DNA from: Lucinisca nassula
Lineage: Eukaryota > Mollusca > Bivalvia > Lucinida > Lucinidae
Direction of reading: 5' to 3'
NCBI GenBank assembly: GCA_963580285.1
Contig: OY757015.1
Location: 134,610,029 to 134,674,028, forward strand
DNA length: 64,000 bases
Numbering within the stretch: position 1 is the stretch's first letter; each line of letters begins with the position of its first letter. Positions 54,631-64,000 of the stretch are shown here, piece by piece. Both the position numbers and the translations under genes were made by a program. The notes beneath the pieces were generated by a model, which saw nothing but the letters and a program-made list of their open reading frames with translations, made no database searches and was not told where the DNA came from.

Positions 54631-54838
54631 CGGGCAGTTTGACATGACTAGGAAGTCCAAGTTTTCAGAAAAACGACGTATACCACTACAATCAATCAAT
54701 ACCGTCCACTTTCGGTTTCATCAGAATTCATACATCCAATCTGTCTATCTCTTTATATATAATTCAAAACGCTCTTTCGAGTATCTTTAAAAGTATATTT
54801 AGAGTATCAAAGTCCTCTATCAGATGTACATGTAGAAA

Positions 54839-54895
54839 ATGTCGAATTCCAATGACTTAGACACAAAAGTATCTGAATGGCTTGCCTGGGATAAG
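54839..54895 (+). CDS. PGM2: First coding exon of a PGM2-like phosphopentomutase gene (probable)
   Basis: ATG plus 18 codons (SNSNDLDTKVSEWLAWDK) ending in a strong phase-0 donor, AAG|GTAAAT at 54895/54896. The pattern LD....EWL.WDK resembles the N-terminus of animal phosphoglucomutase-2/phosphopentomutase, which interconverts pentose-1- and -5-phosphates in the cytosol. The exon is short, so the assignment is tentative. No second exon is seen; if correct, intron 1 exceeds 9 kb and holds all of LINE-C and its insertions. Confidence 0.5.
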
Positions 54896-54969
54896 GTAAA
54901 TTTTTCATTCAATCGGATCTTACATTATCATTGACCTGTATACTCATGATTTAGTGCAAATAGATTTGA

Positions 54970-55075
54970 GTTGCCTCTGATGCTAGAGGTTCCAGGTTCA
55001 ATCCCTTTGATTAAATTTCAGTATCCGAACAGGTCCTATCGGCATCATTTGCAGGGATGAATGTCATAGACAGAT
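54970..55075 (+). mobile_element. SINE S3 fragment
   Basis: B-box region AGGTTCCAGGTTCAATCC and body GGCATCATTTGCAGGGATGA; head missing. Confidence 0.55.
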
Positions 55076-55097
55076 AAGTAGATTGATAGATAGTACA

Positions 55098-55172
55098 TTG
55101 CCCCCGCCCATTGGGGCTTGAAGAAAATATGAGCTGCATGATGCTTCCACGCAGAGCTGAATCCGACCCGCA
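55098..55172 (+). mobile_element. SINE-like element S1, 5' fragment
   Basis: Only the first ~75 bp (CCCCCGCCCATTGGGGC to CAGAGCTGAATCCGACC), interrupted by S3. Confidence 0.6.
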
Positions 55173-55175
55173 TAG

Positions 55176-55330
55176 CGTGATAGCTCAGTGGTTAGTGCAC
55201 TTGCCTCTGATGCCAGAGGTCCTGGGTTCGATCCCCGGCAGCGGCGATAAAATTTCGGTGTTCGAACACGCTCCATTGGCATCATTTGAAGGGATGAATG
55301 TTATAAAGTGCACCGTCCTTCGGACGCTTC
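55176..55330 (+). mobile_element. SINE S3, 3'-truncated
   Basis: GTGATAGCTCAGTGGTTAGT head and GGTTCGATCCCCGGC B box are well preserved. Confidence 0.7.
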
Positions 55331-55334
55331 TCAC

Positions 55335-55528
55335 ATTCATTTTTTCTGGAGAGCCTGTGTGTTGTCAGATATTTGAGTGTGCTGAGCTGTATATAATTGG
55401 ACCAGTATACTGATTAGTCCTTTGTAGCTGTCAGTGTGCTGGCTGTGACAAACTCAGAATCAGGATTGTTGCTTGACACCCCATAATAAATCAATAAAAA
55501 TCATCAAATCACTACCCGGTACATTAAA
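55335..55528 (+). other. Probable LINE-C 5' UTR
   Basis: Non-coding stretch leading to the LINE-C ATG at 55529; no independent repeat evidence. Confidence 0.3.
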
Positions 55529-56416
55529 ATGAAAGTCTCCCTGTTTCCCATGGTCTTAATTCTTGGGTTCACTCTTTGGAAAACAACTTATAGAATGCAT
55601 CCAGATGATGGAAATCAGGAGTGCAAAATTACAATTAAGGAGAGTAGTAGTAGAATTCCCCAGTACTTGGCATTTACAAGGAAGAATGGGAACAGAAGGT
55701 GTTCGGAGGGCATGCGAAACTTCAAGTCCTCACGCGGTACAAACTTGGCTTTACTTCTAATCTTGGCCGGAGACATTGAAACTAACCCCGGCTCAAGGTT
55801 TCGCTGCGGACTTGGCAAAAAATATTGCAAAGGTTCCGAGAAATGGATAGAATGTGAGGACTGTAACAAGCGCTTTCACTCCTCATGTTCTGATTTGGAT
55901 AACAGTCAATTGTTAGAAATTGAATCTAGTGCTGGAACTTGGTATTGCAAAGACTGCAAAGCTGACTGTGGTCTTTGCAGTGATGCTAGAGGTTCCAGGT
56001 TCAATTCCTTAATGGCCTTAATGGCCACAAAGCCGTTCAGTGTGATCAATGTGAAATGTGGATACACACTGACTGCTCCTTCATTTCAGATGCAGAATAT
56101 GGCACATTGGTAAATTCAAGCTGCCACTGGATATGTCCAAAATGTGAGGTCTGTAACTTTTCAGACTCCTTCTTTGATGAATATGTAGAACTGAGTAAGC
56201 CAAACAGGTTTGAACCTCTGTCAGAGGATAAGAGAGGCAAATCTTCGACTGTTGATGAAACTAAGTCAAATTTTGTGAAAGGTTTGAAACTTTGCAGTAT
56301 AAACATAAATGGAATTAGAGGTAAAATTCTTGAACTTTTAGCTTTCCTCGATACATCTCAACCTCATATTGTTGCTATTCAGGAAACAAAGATTGACAGT
56401 CCAATTACTACATCGG
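55529..56416 (+). pseudogene. LINE-C 5' part: 2A-like motif, PHD finger, start of endonuclease
   Basis: Frame 55529-56113 (194 codons) begins with a hydrophobic segment, then LALLLILAGDIETNPG at ~residues 73-88. This is the 2A (ribosome-skipping) signature found in some CR1/L2-type LINEs, but the residue after Gly is Ser instead of Pro. A PHD-type finger follows (RCGLGKKYC, WIECEDCNKRFHSSC, WYCKDCKADCGLC). A frameshift near 56040-56060 leads into frame 56056, which finishes a second finger (WIHTDC, WICPKCEVC) and starts the endonuclease (LKLCSININGIRGK, PHIVAIQETKID). A MetaSINE then interrupts it. Confidence 0.75.
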
Positions 56417-56749
56417 GACCGGCCCCGATAGCTCAGTTGGTAGAGTGTCCGCTCCGGGGAACGGGAGGTCTGGGGTTCGATCCCGGGCCGCGACATACCA
56501 AAGTCGTTAAAAATGGTACTAGCTGCTCCTCGCTTGGCACTCAGGTTTACGGGGAAGAGCTAGGACTGGTCGATCCAGTGTCAGGATAATGTGACTGGGT
56601 GTGGTATCATGTAATGTGTCTGGGACATGATACTTCAGTGAGGCAGCACTATAAACGTGAGCATTGAGCTCCCTGTCGCAACCAGACACCGTCGTGATAT
56701 GACTGAAAAATTGTTGAAAGCGACGTTAAACCCGAATTCACACACACAC
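56417..56749 (+). mobile_element. MetaSINE inserted in LINE-C
   Basis: Same family as 27613-27951 with only scattered differences. Flanked by ACATCGG at 56410-56416 and 56750-56756. Frames crossing the junction (e.g. from 56657) are chimeric and not genuine proteins. Confidence 0.85.
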
Positions 56750-56756
56750 ACATCGG

Positions 56757-57366
56757 AGCTTTTCCCTGAAAATTGTCAGTACTGTGTGTACAGAAAAGAT
56801 AGGAACTCTCATGGCGGTGGGGTGTTGTTGCTCATTCATAGAGACATTCCTCACATGCCGTTCATGGAACTTGAAAATGACACCGAATCGGTCTGGGTTA
56901 AGGTTTTTGCAAATAAAACTTCCCACTTCGTAGCAAGTTGGTATCGACCACCAAATGGTACAATCAAAAACTTCCAGTTGTTTAAAGACCAACTGGATTG
57001 CATTAAATTGCAGCATAAGGGTAAAAAACTCCCGGCTGTAGATGTTCTAGGTGACCTCAACTTCAGAGACATTGCTTGGCCCGACAGGCTCAGCAAACAA
57101 GGCACAATGCTGAGTCAGTCGGAAGGACAAATATTAATTGACATTATGAACGATCATGGTCTTGAACAAATTGTTAACTTCCCCACTAGTGATAAGAACA
57201 CATTGGCTCTGATCCTTACGACTTTGCCAGGACAATTCGAAGACATTGATTCCCCAGATAAACTAAGTGACCACGATGTTGTCTCCGGATATTTAAAAAT
57301 TCACATCCCACCAAAAAAGAAACCTCGGAGGAAGGTGTACTCATATCAGAAAGGTGACTATGAAAC
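56757..57366 (+). pseudogene. LINE-C endonuclease domain, rest
   Basis: Continuing after the SINE: ENCQYCVYRKDRNSHGGGVL, VASWYRPPNG, LGDLNFRDIAW, then a DHDVVSGYL catalytic Asp-His. The frame is open to the LTR boundary and matches the order of the LINE-A endonuclease but is clearly a different family. Confidence 0.75.
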
Positions 57367-57555
57367 TGTTTGGATAATGCAAAAACCATTACCGCCTCTA
57401 AGCTCCTCCCACTAGCTAATATACATGTGTCAGTCTTTTTAGCATTTCATAATGTATGCATGATATTCTGTTATATGTTTAGTAGTTCTTGTAGACAAAT
57501 AAAGTTTAGAAACCAGCTTGGTTCTTCTCTAATAATGTGTTACAAACACAAAACA
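57367..57555 (+). repeat. 5' LTR
   Basis: Begins TGTTTGGATAATGC, contains a polyadenylation-type AATAAA (~57500), ends AAACACAAAACA. Confidence 0.9.
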
Positions 57556-57696
57556 TGGTGTTAGAAGTCGGATATTTTTTGTTCCAAAGGGAACCAAATA
57601 AACATTCCAAAGGGAATATATTAAAATAAATTCAAAGGAATTTATGACATTTCACGAAAAATTAGAAGAACTCAGTGAAACTCAAAAACATTAAAA

Positions 57697-59358
57697 ATGG
57701 CATCAAAATTTACCCCGCCGAATGAATTTGACTTTAGCCAGCCCAACAGGTGGGAAGACTGGAAGAATAGATTTTTAAGATTTAGACTTGCGACAAAGCT
57801 GAATAAAGAAAATGGTGAAATCCAGGTGTCTAGTTTAATTTATGCCATGGGAATGGACGCAGAAAATATAATGAAATCTTTCGGACTAACTGCCGACGAG
57901 TCAAACAACTTTGATGGAGTCATACAAAAGTTTGATGAACATTTCATACCAAGAAAAAATGTAATACATGAAAGAGCAAAGTTTAATCAAAGAAAACAAC
58001 AAAGCGGCGAAAGTGCAGAACAGTTCATAAGAAGCCTTTATGAAATATCAGAAAATTGTGACTTTGGGACAGCCAAAAACGACCGAATTAGGGATGCCAT
58101 TGTAATTGGAATTCTTGACAAAGAACTGTCAGAGAAAATGCAGCTGAAAGATGACTTAACACTGGAAAGCGCCTCAACAATGGCTCGACAGTCAGAACTT
58201 GTAAAATCACAAGTTCGCGACCAAACACAACCGACGACAGTCAACGAAGTCAGAGGAACTAAAGCACGTCCGAAACAACCGACGCCAGGACCAACACCTC
58301 GCTCACTACCCCAGGGTGGACTGAGACCAACCCAGAAATCAACAGGGAAGCAACCGAGGTATCTACCCCAGTGTACAAGGTGCAACAGACGTCACGGGAA
58401 CCAGAGACAGTGCCCGGCTATGGGACAGACATGCAAAAAGTGTAATAAAGCCAATCATTTTGCAGTGTGTTGTAAAACTAAGCAGGTGCACGAAATTGCA
58501 CAAAATGTAGGAAGCATTCAAAACGAGGAATTAAATGACAGTGCTTATTTCTTGGGATCGTGTGAAATTGATTGTGATCAATCAGAAAATAAACCATGGA
58601 TCGTTAACCTTGAAATCTGTAAGTCAAACATTGCTTTTAAAATTGATAGCGGTGCAGATATATCAATCATTTCAGAATCATGCTATAAAACGTTGAAGCA
58701 ACGTCCTGCATTGCGAAAAGCCTTGTCAATTCTGAAAAGCCCCGGGGGTAATGTAAATTGTCTTGGGTATTTTATTGCAGATACGTACAGAAATGGGCAG
58801 AAATTTATGTTTAGAATATATGTAGTAGCAGGCAAAGACCAGGCTAATTTGCTCAGCCGAGGAGCGTCCTCTGCGTTAAAGTTTGTAAAGCGAATTGATG
58901 AAATCCCGGAAACCGTGTTCGGTCGAACAGGACTCATAAATTGTGAGCCGGTCAAAATAGAGCTTAAGTCCGATGCCCAGCCGTATATCGTCAGTACAGC
59001 TAGGCGTATACCCTTCCCACTTTTGCCAAAAGTAAAGGAAGAGCTCGAAAACATGGTTCGCGATGGAATTTTGACTGAAATTTCGGAGCCGACGGACTGG
59101 TGTTCACCGATGGTACCGGGTTTAAAACCTAACGGCAAAGTACGCATTTGCGTCGATTATAAAAAATTGAATGGGTCGATCAAGCGTGAACTTTACATGT
59201 TACCAACTTTGGACGATATCGCGCCGAAATTAGCAGGAATGACTGTATTTACAAAGTTGGATTCCGCTCAAAGTTTTCACCAACTGCCCCTCCGGCGAGA
59301 ATCGTCTAAGCTTACTACGTTCATATCGCCATTCGGGCGTTACGCGTATCAAAGATGA
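57697..59358 (+). pseudogene. gag-pol: gag-protease-RT N-terminal part of the Mag-like element
   Basis: Open frame of 553 aa from ATG 57697. Gag lies at residues ~1-200 (FTPPNEFDFSQPNRWEDWKN, YAMGMDAENIMKSF, FNQRKQQSGESAEQFIRSLY). Two Cys-rich knuckles follow (CTRCNRRHGNQRQC at ~226; CKKCNKANHFAVCC at ~246). The retroviral-type aspartic protease has KIDSGADISIIS at ~315. RT starts about residue 425 with REGILTE-like MVRDGILTEI, WCSPMV, NGKVRICVDYKKLN and LDSAQSFHQLPL. The frame is lost at 59358 within the RT fingers/palm. Gag and pol are in one frame. Confidence 0.85.
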
Positions 59359-60220
59359 CCAATGGGTACTAGTCTAGGGCCCGAGATCTTCCAGAAAAAA
59401 AATAACTGAGCTGTTGCAGGGTTTGGAAAATGTCGATGCTATCATGGACGACATTATTGTTTATGGCCGAGACATGACAGAGCATAATGCAATGTTGACC
59501 GCTGTACTTCATAGAATAAATGAAGCAGGTCTGAAACTTAACAAAGACAAGTGTCTGTTCAGACAAACCCAATTAGAATACTTTGGCCATATTATTAACG
59601 CATCGGGTATCTCACCGAACCCAAAGAAGGTAGAAGCAATCAGAAATCTAGACCCCCCTCAAGACAAAACAGAACTCAAAAGGGTTCTTGGAATGATAAA
59701 TTACCTGGGAAGGTATGTAGAAAATTTATCAACAATAATCAGCCCAATATCTGACCTGCTTAAGGACGACACAGCCTTTTATTGGGGTCCTGATCAGAAT
59801 AATGCTTTTGAAAAAGTCAAACATTTGCTCACAGAAGCCCCTACATTGGCGTTTTATAAACGAAATAGCCCCATTGTAGTTAGCGCAGACAGTTCTCGTG
59901 TCGGACTCGGAGCAGCAATATACATGTAGGAAGGCAAAGAGCTCAAACCAATCGCGTTCGCATCGCGCACGTTGACGGAATCAGAGAAAAAAATGGGCAC
60001 AAATCGAGCTGGAATGTCTTAGCCTAGTCTATGCATGTGAAAAATTCTCTAGGTATTTAATTGGCCTTGAATCATTCAAGTTAATCACGGATCATAAGCC
60101 TCTATCCCGTTAATTAATAAAACAGACATTGACAGGGCACCGATCAGATGCCAGAGGCTGCTTTTACGGTTACGCAGATTTAATTGCATAGCAGAGTTTT
60201 CAAAAGATACTTCAAAAGAC
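59359..60220 (+). pseudogene. RT palm to RNase H, frameshifted
   Basis: After a break at 59358-59413 the frame 59414-59929 carries the catalytic AIMDDIIVYG, ECFGHIIN-like EYFGHIINASG and an RNase H start (VVSADSSRVGLGAAIY), ending at TAG 59927-59929. 59930-60220 still shows [23 protein letters not shown] and RRFN-type phrases in changing frames. At least three lesions. Confidence 0.75.
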
Positions 60221-61611
60221 ATGATAGTATCTGATTGTTTATCTAGATCGCCGTTAAAGCAAATCGACTGTAAAATTGAAAATGAGGTGAATATGTATGT
60301 TGATTCAGTAAGTGCTTATATGCCAATTAGTGACACGCGCTTGAAAATGATCCACGATGCTACGCTAAATGATTCAGAAATTCAGCAGGTCATCTCGCTC
60401 ACGAGAAAAGGATGGCCAGAAACTGGAAAAAATCTGTCAGATTCTATCAACGAGTATTTCAGCGCTCGAAATGAACTTTCTGTTGTTGATGGTCTGTTAA
60501 TGTACAGAAATAGACTCGTTATTCCAGTAAGCCAGCGCATGGAAGTGTTAGACAAACTGCATAGGTCGCACCAGGGACTCACAAAATGCAAAGACTTTGC
60601 AGCACAGTGCGTGTGGTGGCCGACAATCAATAAAGACTTAACTAAAAAGGTGCAAAATTGTACATTTTGCCAGGAATCTAGACCTACACAGCGTCGAGAG
60701 CCACTGAAACCGTCAGAATTACCATCGGGACCTTGGGTCAAGGTTGCAGCAGATTTATGCCAGTTGAACAATAAAACGTACCTCATTGTCATGGATACAT
60801 ATTCTAAATACATAGAAATTGGATATCTGAATACATTGACCAGTGAACGTGTAGTGGACAAAATGAAAAACATGTTTTCGCGCTGGGGAGACCCAGAAGA
60901 AATCACGTGCGATGGTGGCCCTCAGTTCATAGCCAAGTGTTTTAAGGACTTTGCAAAGGAACACAACATTAAAGTAACATATAGTTCTCCTTATTTTGCG
61001 CAGGCCAATGGTGCTGCAGAAGCAGGCGTCAAAATCGCTAAAAACATTCTCAAACAAAAGGATTCGTACTAAGAACCTATCTTTGTACACCGACCGTAGC
61101 TACCAGCTATAGTCCTTCGGAACTAATGATAGGTAGACAAATCCGGATACATGTACCGTGTGCTATAGAAAAACTTAGACCTAAGTGGCCAAGTCATGAC
61201 CTTGTGAAAATACATCATGACAAATCGAAGGGAAATCAAACATACTTCTTCAATAGGAGACACGCAGCCCATCCACTCCCAAATTTGGCTGCCGGAGACA
61301 AAGTACGGATTAAACTTGACAGTGAGAAACGGTGGCAAAAAGAAGGGACAGTAGTTGATGGTGATACAGAAAATAGAACATATACGGTAAAAACGAATGA
61401 CGGAACTTACAGGCGAAACCGTGTTCATCTTCAGAAAATTCCCTCGCACTATGATCAGGGAAACATGGGAGAAAATAAGGCAAACATGGGACAAAATATC
61501 GACACGGGAAATTCGCAGAAACCGCAGGAACTTGATACAGGACAGCATCGAAATAAAACACGATGTGGCAGACAGATTAAACCCCCGCAGAGGTATGCTG
61601 ATTGGTACTAA
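60221..61611 (+). pseudogene. Integrase of the Mag-like element, two frames
   Basis: Frame 60221-61072 has the HHCC zinc domain (LHRSHQG, CTFCQESRP), catalytic Asp in VAADLCQLN, Asp in TCDGGPQF and Glu in GAAEAGVKIAKN. It ends at 61072. 61126-61611 continues out of frame (FFNRRHAAHPLPNLAAGDKV, the C-terminal DNA-binding barrel; GGGxxx basic tail RQIKPPQRYADWY). Break at about 61065-61125. Confidence 0.8.
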
Positions 61612-61902
61612 TGTACATTATCTCTTGGGAACTTGGTGTTAAAATTATGCACTGGAACAAACTGTAAATTCTTATCAACCACAAGAACACATGTAAGACT
61701 TGGATTTCGGTCACGATTCGATTTAATCTAACAAAACTCATAAATATAGCCAATTAATGTCTTGATGTTTGACTAGAATTTTTAAGCCGAGTAGGATTTA
61801 CAACCTTTCTGTGTTCACGGCATGACTTTGAAATAGTAAAACTGTCAGAGAACTTTATCTACGTTACATTGATGAAAGTCATAAGTTTTAATAAGGGGGA
61901 GA

Positions 61903-62091
61903 TGTTTGGATAATGCAAAAACCATTACCGCCTCTAAGCTCCTCCCACTAGCTAATATACATGTGTCAGTCTTGTTAGCATTTCATAATGTATGCATGAT
62001 ATTCTGTTATATGTTTAGTAGTTCTTGTAGACAAATAAAGTTACGAAACCAGCTTGGTTCTTCTCTAATAATGTGTTACAAACACAAAACA
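61903..62091 (+). repeat. 3' LTR
   Basis: Near-identical to the 5' LTR; preceded by the purine tract at 61893-61902. Confidence 0.9.
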
Positions 62092-62547
62092 GAAACTATG
62101 AGGAAGGATGCACACAGATTTGCAAAGGAAAATTACTTTAATGGTCATTCAGATGCTCGGTCTGTACAGGAGAATTTTGATTTGATAAGTTCTTTCAACA
62201 TACTTCGGCCGAAAATCATATCCCCTCAAAAACTAGAAGGTCTGTATCTTCTATTCCCTGGATCACTCCAGAGATAAGAAGGAAAATTCGCAGAAGGAAT
62301 AAGATTCATGCAAAGACGGGAAGTGGTAAACTCCGAACAAAATTTGAAAACTTGAGACGTGAAATCAAGACTGATGTAAAAAATAAGCATGATTTGTATG
62401 TGAATAACTTGGTAGGTGATGTAAAGGCAAATCCCAGAGACTTCTACAGATATATTAATAGCCAGAAGAAAGACAGGCAAGGTATCCTGCCCCTTAATAA
62501 AAGAGGAGGGGACGGGGTTGCTGAATCAGACTCTGAAAGGGCAGAGG
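62092..62547 (+). pseudogene. LINE-C linker between endonuclease and RT
   Basis: Directly continues the LINE-C frame after the LTR element (HRFAKENYFNGHSDARSVQE), then a frame break near 62235, then SIPWITPEI and RREIKTDVKNKHDLYVNN, FYRYINSQKKDR. Ends at the TIR element insertion. Confidence 0.7.
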
Positions 62548-63793
62548 GGGAAGGTATAATTTGAGGACTTTACCTGGAAGACCAGAGGACTGAGGACCAA
62601 GTCCTCTAGAGGACCAGGGGTATAATTTGAGGACCAAATACAGGAGGACCAGTGCTTTAATCAGCCATATAATGGCTATGATAATTGAAGATAATTACTG
62701 TTTATTGAAAATGATACCTACTGGCATGGTATATCACCTCGGGCATATATACAGAAAAAAAGAAAAAAAAAAATAAACAAAATAAATAATATGCTCAGGA
62801 AATTTTTCACCATAGAATTTTATGAAATATATTTTTGGCATCTTGTTACTCTGATAAAAAATGTTCAGTTGAAATTAGAATTTCTCTACTTTCTATACAC
62901 TTGTTATTTTTTTTAATTCACAAAATGCATGATGAACAGTGGAGATCCTGATCAGACGGCTTCTTGCTACTCTTTTAAAAATGTTCACTTGAAATAAGAA
63001 TTTCTCTTCATTAAGGACTTTCTATATACTTAATATAAGCTATCTATTAAATTCACAAACTGCATGATGAACAGTGAAGATCCTGATCAGATGGCATCGT
63101 GTTACTCTTTTAAAAATGTTCACTTAAAATTACAATTTCTCTACTTTCAATATACATGTACTTAACCCATTTAGTACCAGAAACTCGAAAAAAGGTACCC
63201 TGGCAAACAGTGCAGGTCCAGATCAGACACCGCAGAACGCGGCGTCTGATCAGGGCCTCTACTGTTTGCTAAAAGTTCAGTCATTTTCCAAATAAATTTT
63301 GATGAAAACACAACCTGACACCCCTTAATTTGAAGCAGACTCCTGGTATATATAAGGAGGAAGATTCCATTTGGTACTTATAAAAGGGTTAATATAAGCT
63401 ATCTGTTAAATTCACAAACTTTATGATGAACAGTGAAGATCCTGATCAGAAGGCATTTTATTTCTCTTTTAAAAATGTTCACGTAAAATTAGAATTCCTC
63501 TACTTTCAATATACATGTACTTAGTTTAGTTTAAACAATATTTAATTACTTCTTTTCAATTACAGATATATAACAAGAATGTAACATATAGAAAGATCAA
63601 CAGGATTTGAAAACAAGCAAGGTTGCTTATACTAATCATCAAGTAATTATCTTCAATTATCATAGCCATTATATGGCTGATTAAAGCACTGGTCCTCCTG
63701 TATTTGGTCCTCAAATTATACCCCTGGTCCTCTAGAGGACTTGGTCCTCAGTCCTCTGGTCCTCCAGGTAAAGTCCTCAAATTATACCTTCGC
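62548..63793. mobile_element. Non-autonomous TIR element, 152-bp TIRs, 9-bp TSD
   Basis: TIRs 62548-62699 and 63642-63793 (ends G(G/C)GAAGGTATAATTTGAGG) are nearly identical; the TSD GGGCAGAGG lies at 62539-62547 and 63794-63802. Each TIR contains GTATAATTTGAGGAC twice. The interior has no transposase but about three ~170-bp tandem units (TTAAAAATGTTCACTTGAAA, GATGAACAGTGAAGATCCTG) and a nested palindromic element (63165-63392). The 9-bp TSD and long TIRs fit a MULE-like MITE. Confidence 0.8.
63165..63392. mobile_element. Palindromic GATCAGAC MITE nested in the TIR element
   Basis: Starts AACCCATTTAGTACCAG and ends GGTACTTATAAAAGGGTT; central CAGATCAGACACCGCAGAAC / GCGGCGTCTGATCAGGGC hairpin flanked by GGCAAACAGTGCAGGTC and ACTGTTTGC. 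It interrupts the third internal tandem unit. Confidence 0.65.
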
Positions 63794-63802
63794 GGGCAGA
63801 GG

Positions 63803-64000
63803 AACTAGTTGGTCAATTCAATGATGTGTTTAATAAAACTGAGTTCACGGAGGTTCCATTGACTGGAAGATCGGCCCCATTCATGAATAATATTGTTGTG
63901 ACAGCTGCAGGAGTGACCAAATTACTTCAAGGCTTAAACCCCAGTAAGGCCTTAGGACCTGATGAGCTTCATCCTAGAGTCCTGAAGGAACTAGCAAATG
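63803..64000 (+). pseudogene. LINE-C reverse transcriptase, N-terminal part (continues beyond window)
   Basis: Frame ELVGQFNDVFNKTEFTEVPL then LLQGLNPSKALGPDELHPRV, the conserved start of LINE RT domains. Open to the end of the window. Confidence 0.75.

Larger units (their letters stand above)
57367..62091 (+). mobile_element. Ty3/gypsy LTR retrotransposon, Mag-like, complete but with broken pol
   Basis: LTRs 57367-57555 and 61903-62091 (189 bp each, TG...CA), TSD GAAAC at 57362-57366 and 62092-62096. A primer-binding site starts at once after the 5' LTR (TGGTGTTAGAAGTCGG), and the polypurine tract AAGGGGGAGA abuts the 3' LTR. The order gag-protease-RT-RNase H-integrase and the absence of env fit the Mag/C-clade of Ty3/gypsy. 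The LTRs differ at about three positions by eye. It is inserted in LINE-C coding sequence. Confidence 0.9.

Noticed and set aside
56657..57415. 252-aa ORF beginning MSIELPVATRHRR
   Set aside because: Chimera of the MetaSINE 3' end and LINE-C endonuclease; the start codon lies in the SINE.

Overview
This is eukaryotic, repeat-dominated, AT-rich DNA. It most likely comes from a bivalve mollusc, perhaps a venerid-type clam. The reasons are: a MetaSINE-type tRNA-derived SINE, several other tRNA-headed SINEs, about 18 copies of one roughly 310-bp SINE-like family ending in a GACGTTAAACC + CAAACAAA tail, minisatellite-bearing elements of 130-175 bp period, and CR1/Jockey-like LINEs, one with a 2A-like peptide and a PHD finger. 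The species call is inference. I see no bacterial operons, no CRISPR and no rRNA; all tRNA-like sequences look like SINE heads.

Layout. 1-3.0 kb and 8.3-9.25 kb hold two copies of a retroelement 3' end; one copy carries a further insertion that the other lacks. 3.0-6.8 kb is bounded by a 34-bp inverted repeat with a 4-bp flanking duplication. 7.3-9.5 kb is a ~146-bp minisatellite split by insertions. 10.3-17.0 kb is GC-richer and is the most interesting segment: a decayed, compact Polinton/Maverick-like self-synthesising element. Four rightward genes (two virion-type or unknown proteins, an intact two-TM protein, a DDE integrase) converge on a leftward replication block (family B DNA polymerase, then SF1 helicase with a C-terminal HNH-like module). 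17.05-17.5 kb is probably its terminal repeat. A second piece of the same kind of element (zinc-ribbon ORF, same promoter motif, same terminal repeat) lies at 42.9-43.45 kb.

17.5-43 kb is non-genic: minisatellite arrays (19.9-22.0, 26.5-27.3, 33.6-35.9, 36.6-38.8 kb), foldback MITEs, SINEs, microsatellites and several inverted or direct duplications whose history can be read from target-site duplications.

44.1-46.0 kb is a LINE copy with the structure expected from twin priming. 48.4-49.68 kb is the C-terminal end of another LINE (LINE-B). 49.7-52.74 kb is a nearly full-length LINE-A ORF2 with one premature stop. 53.03 kb is a THAP zinc-finger exon. 54.84 kb is the probable first coding exon of a host PGM2-like gene, below a promoter with YY1-like and CRE sites.

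55.5-64.0 kb is one LINE (LINE-C: 2A-like, PHD, endonuclease, RT) dissected by three insertions: a MetaSINE, a Mag-like Ty3/gypsy element with 189-bp LTRs and 5-bp TSD, and a 1.25-kb TIR element with 9-bp TSD. The window ends inside the LINE-C RT domain.
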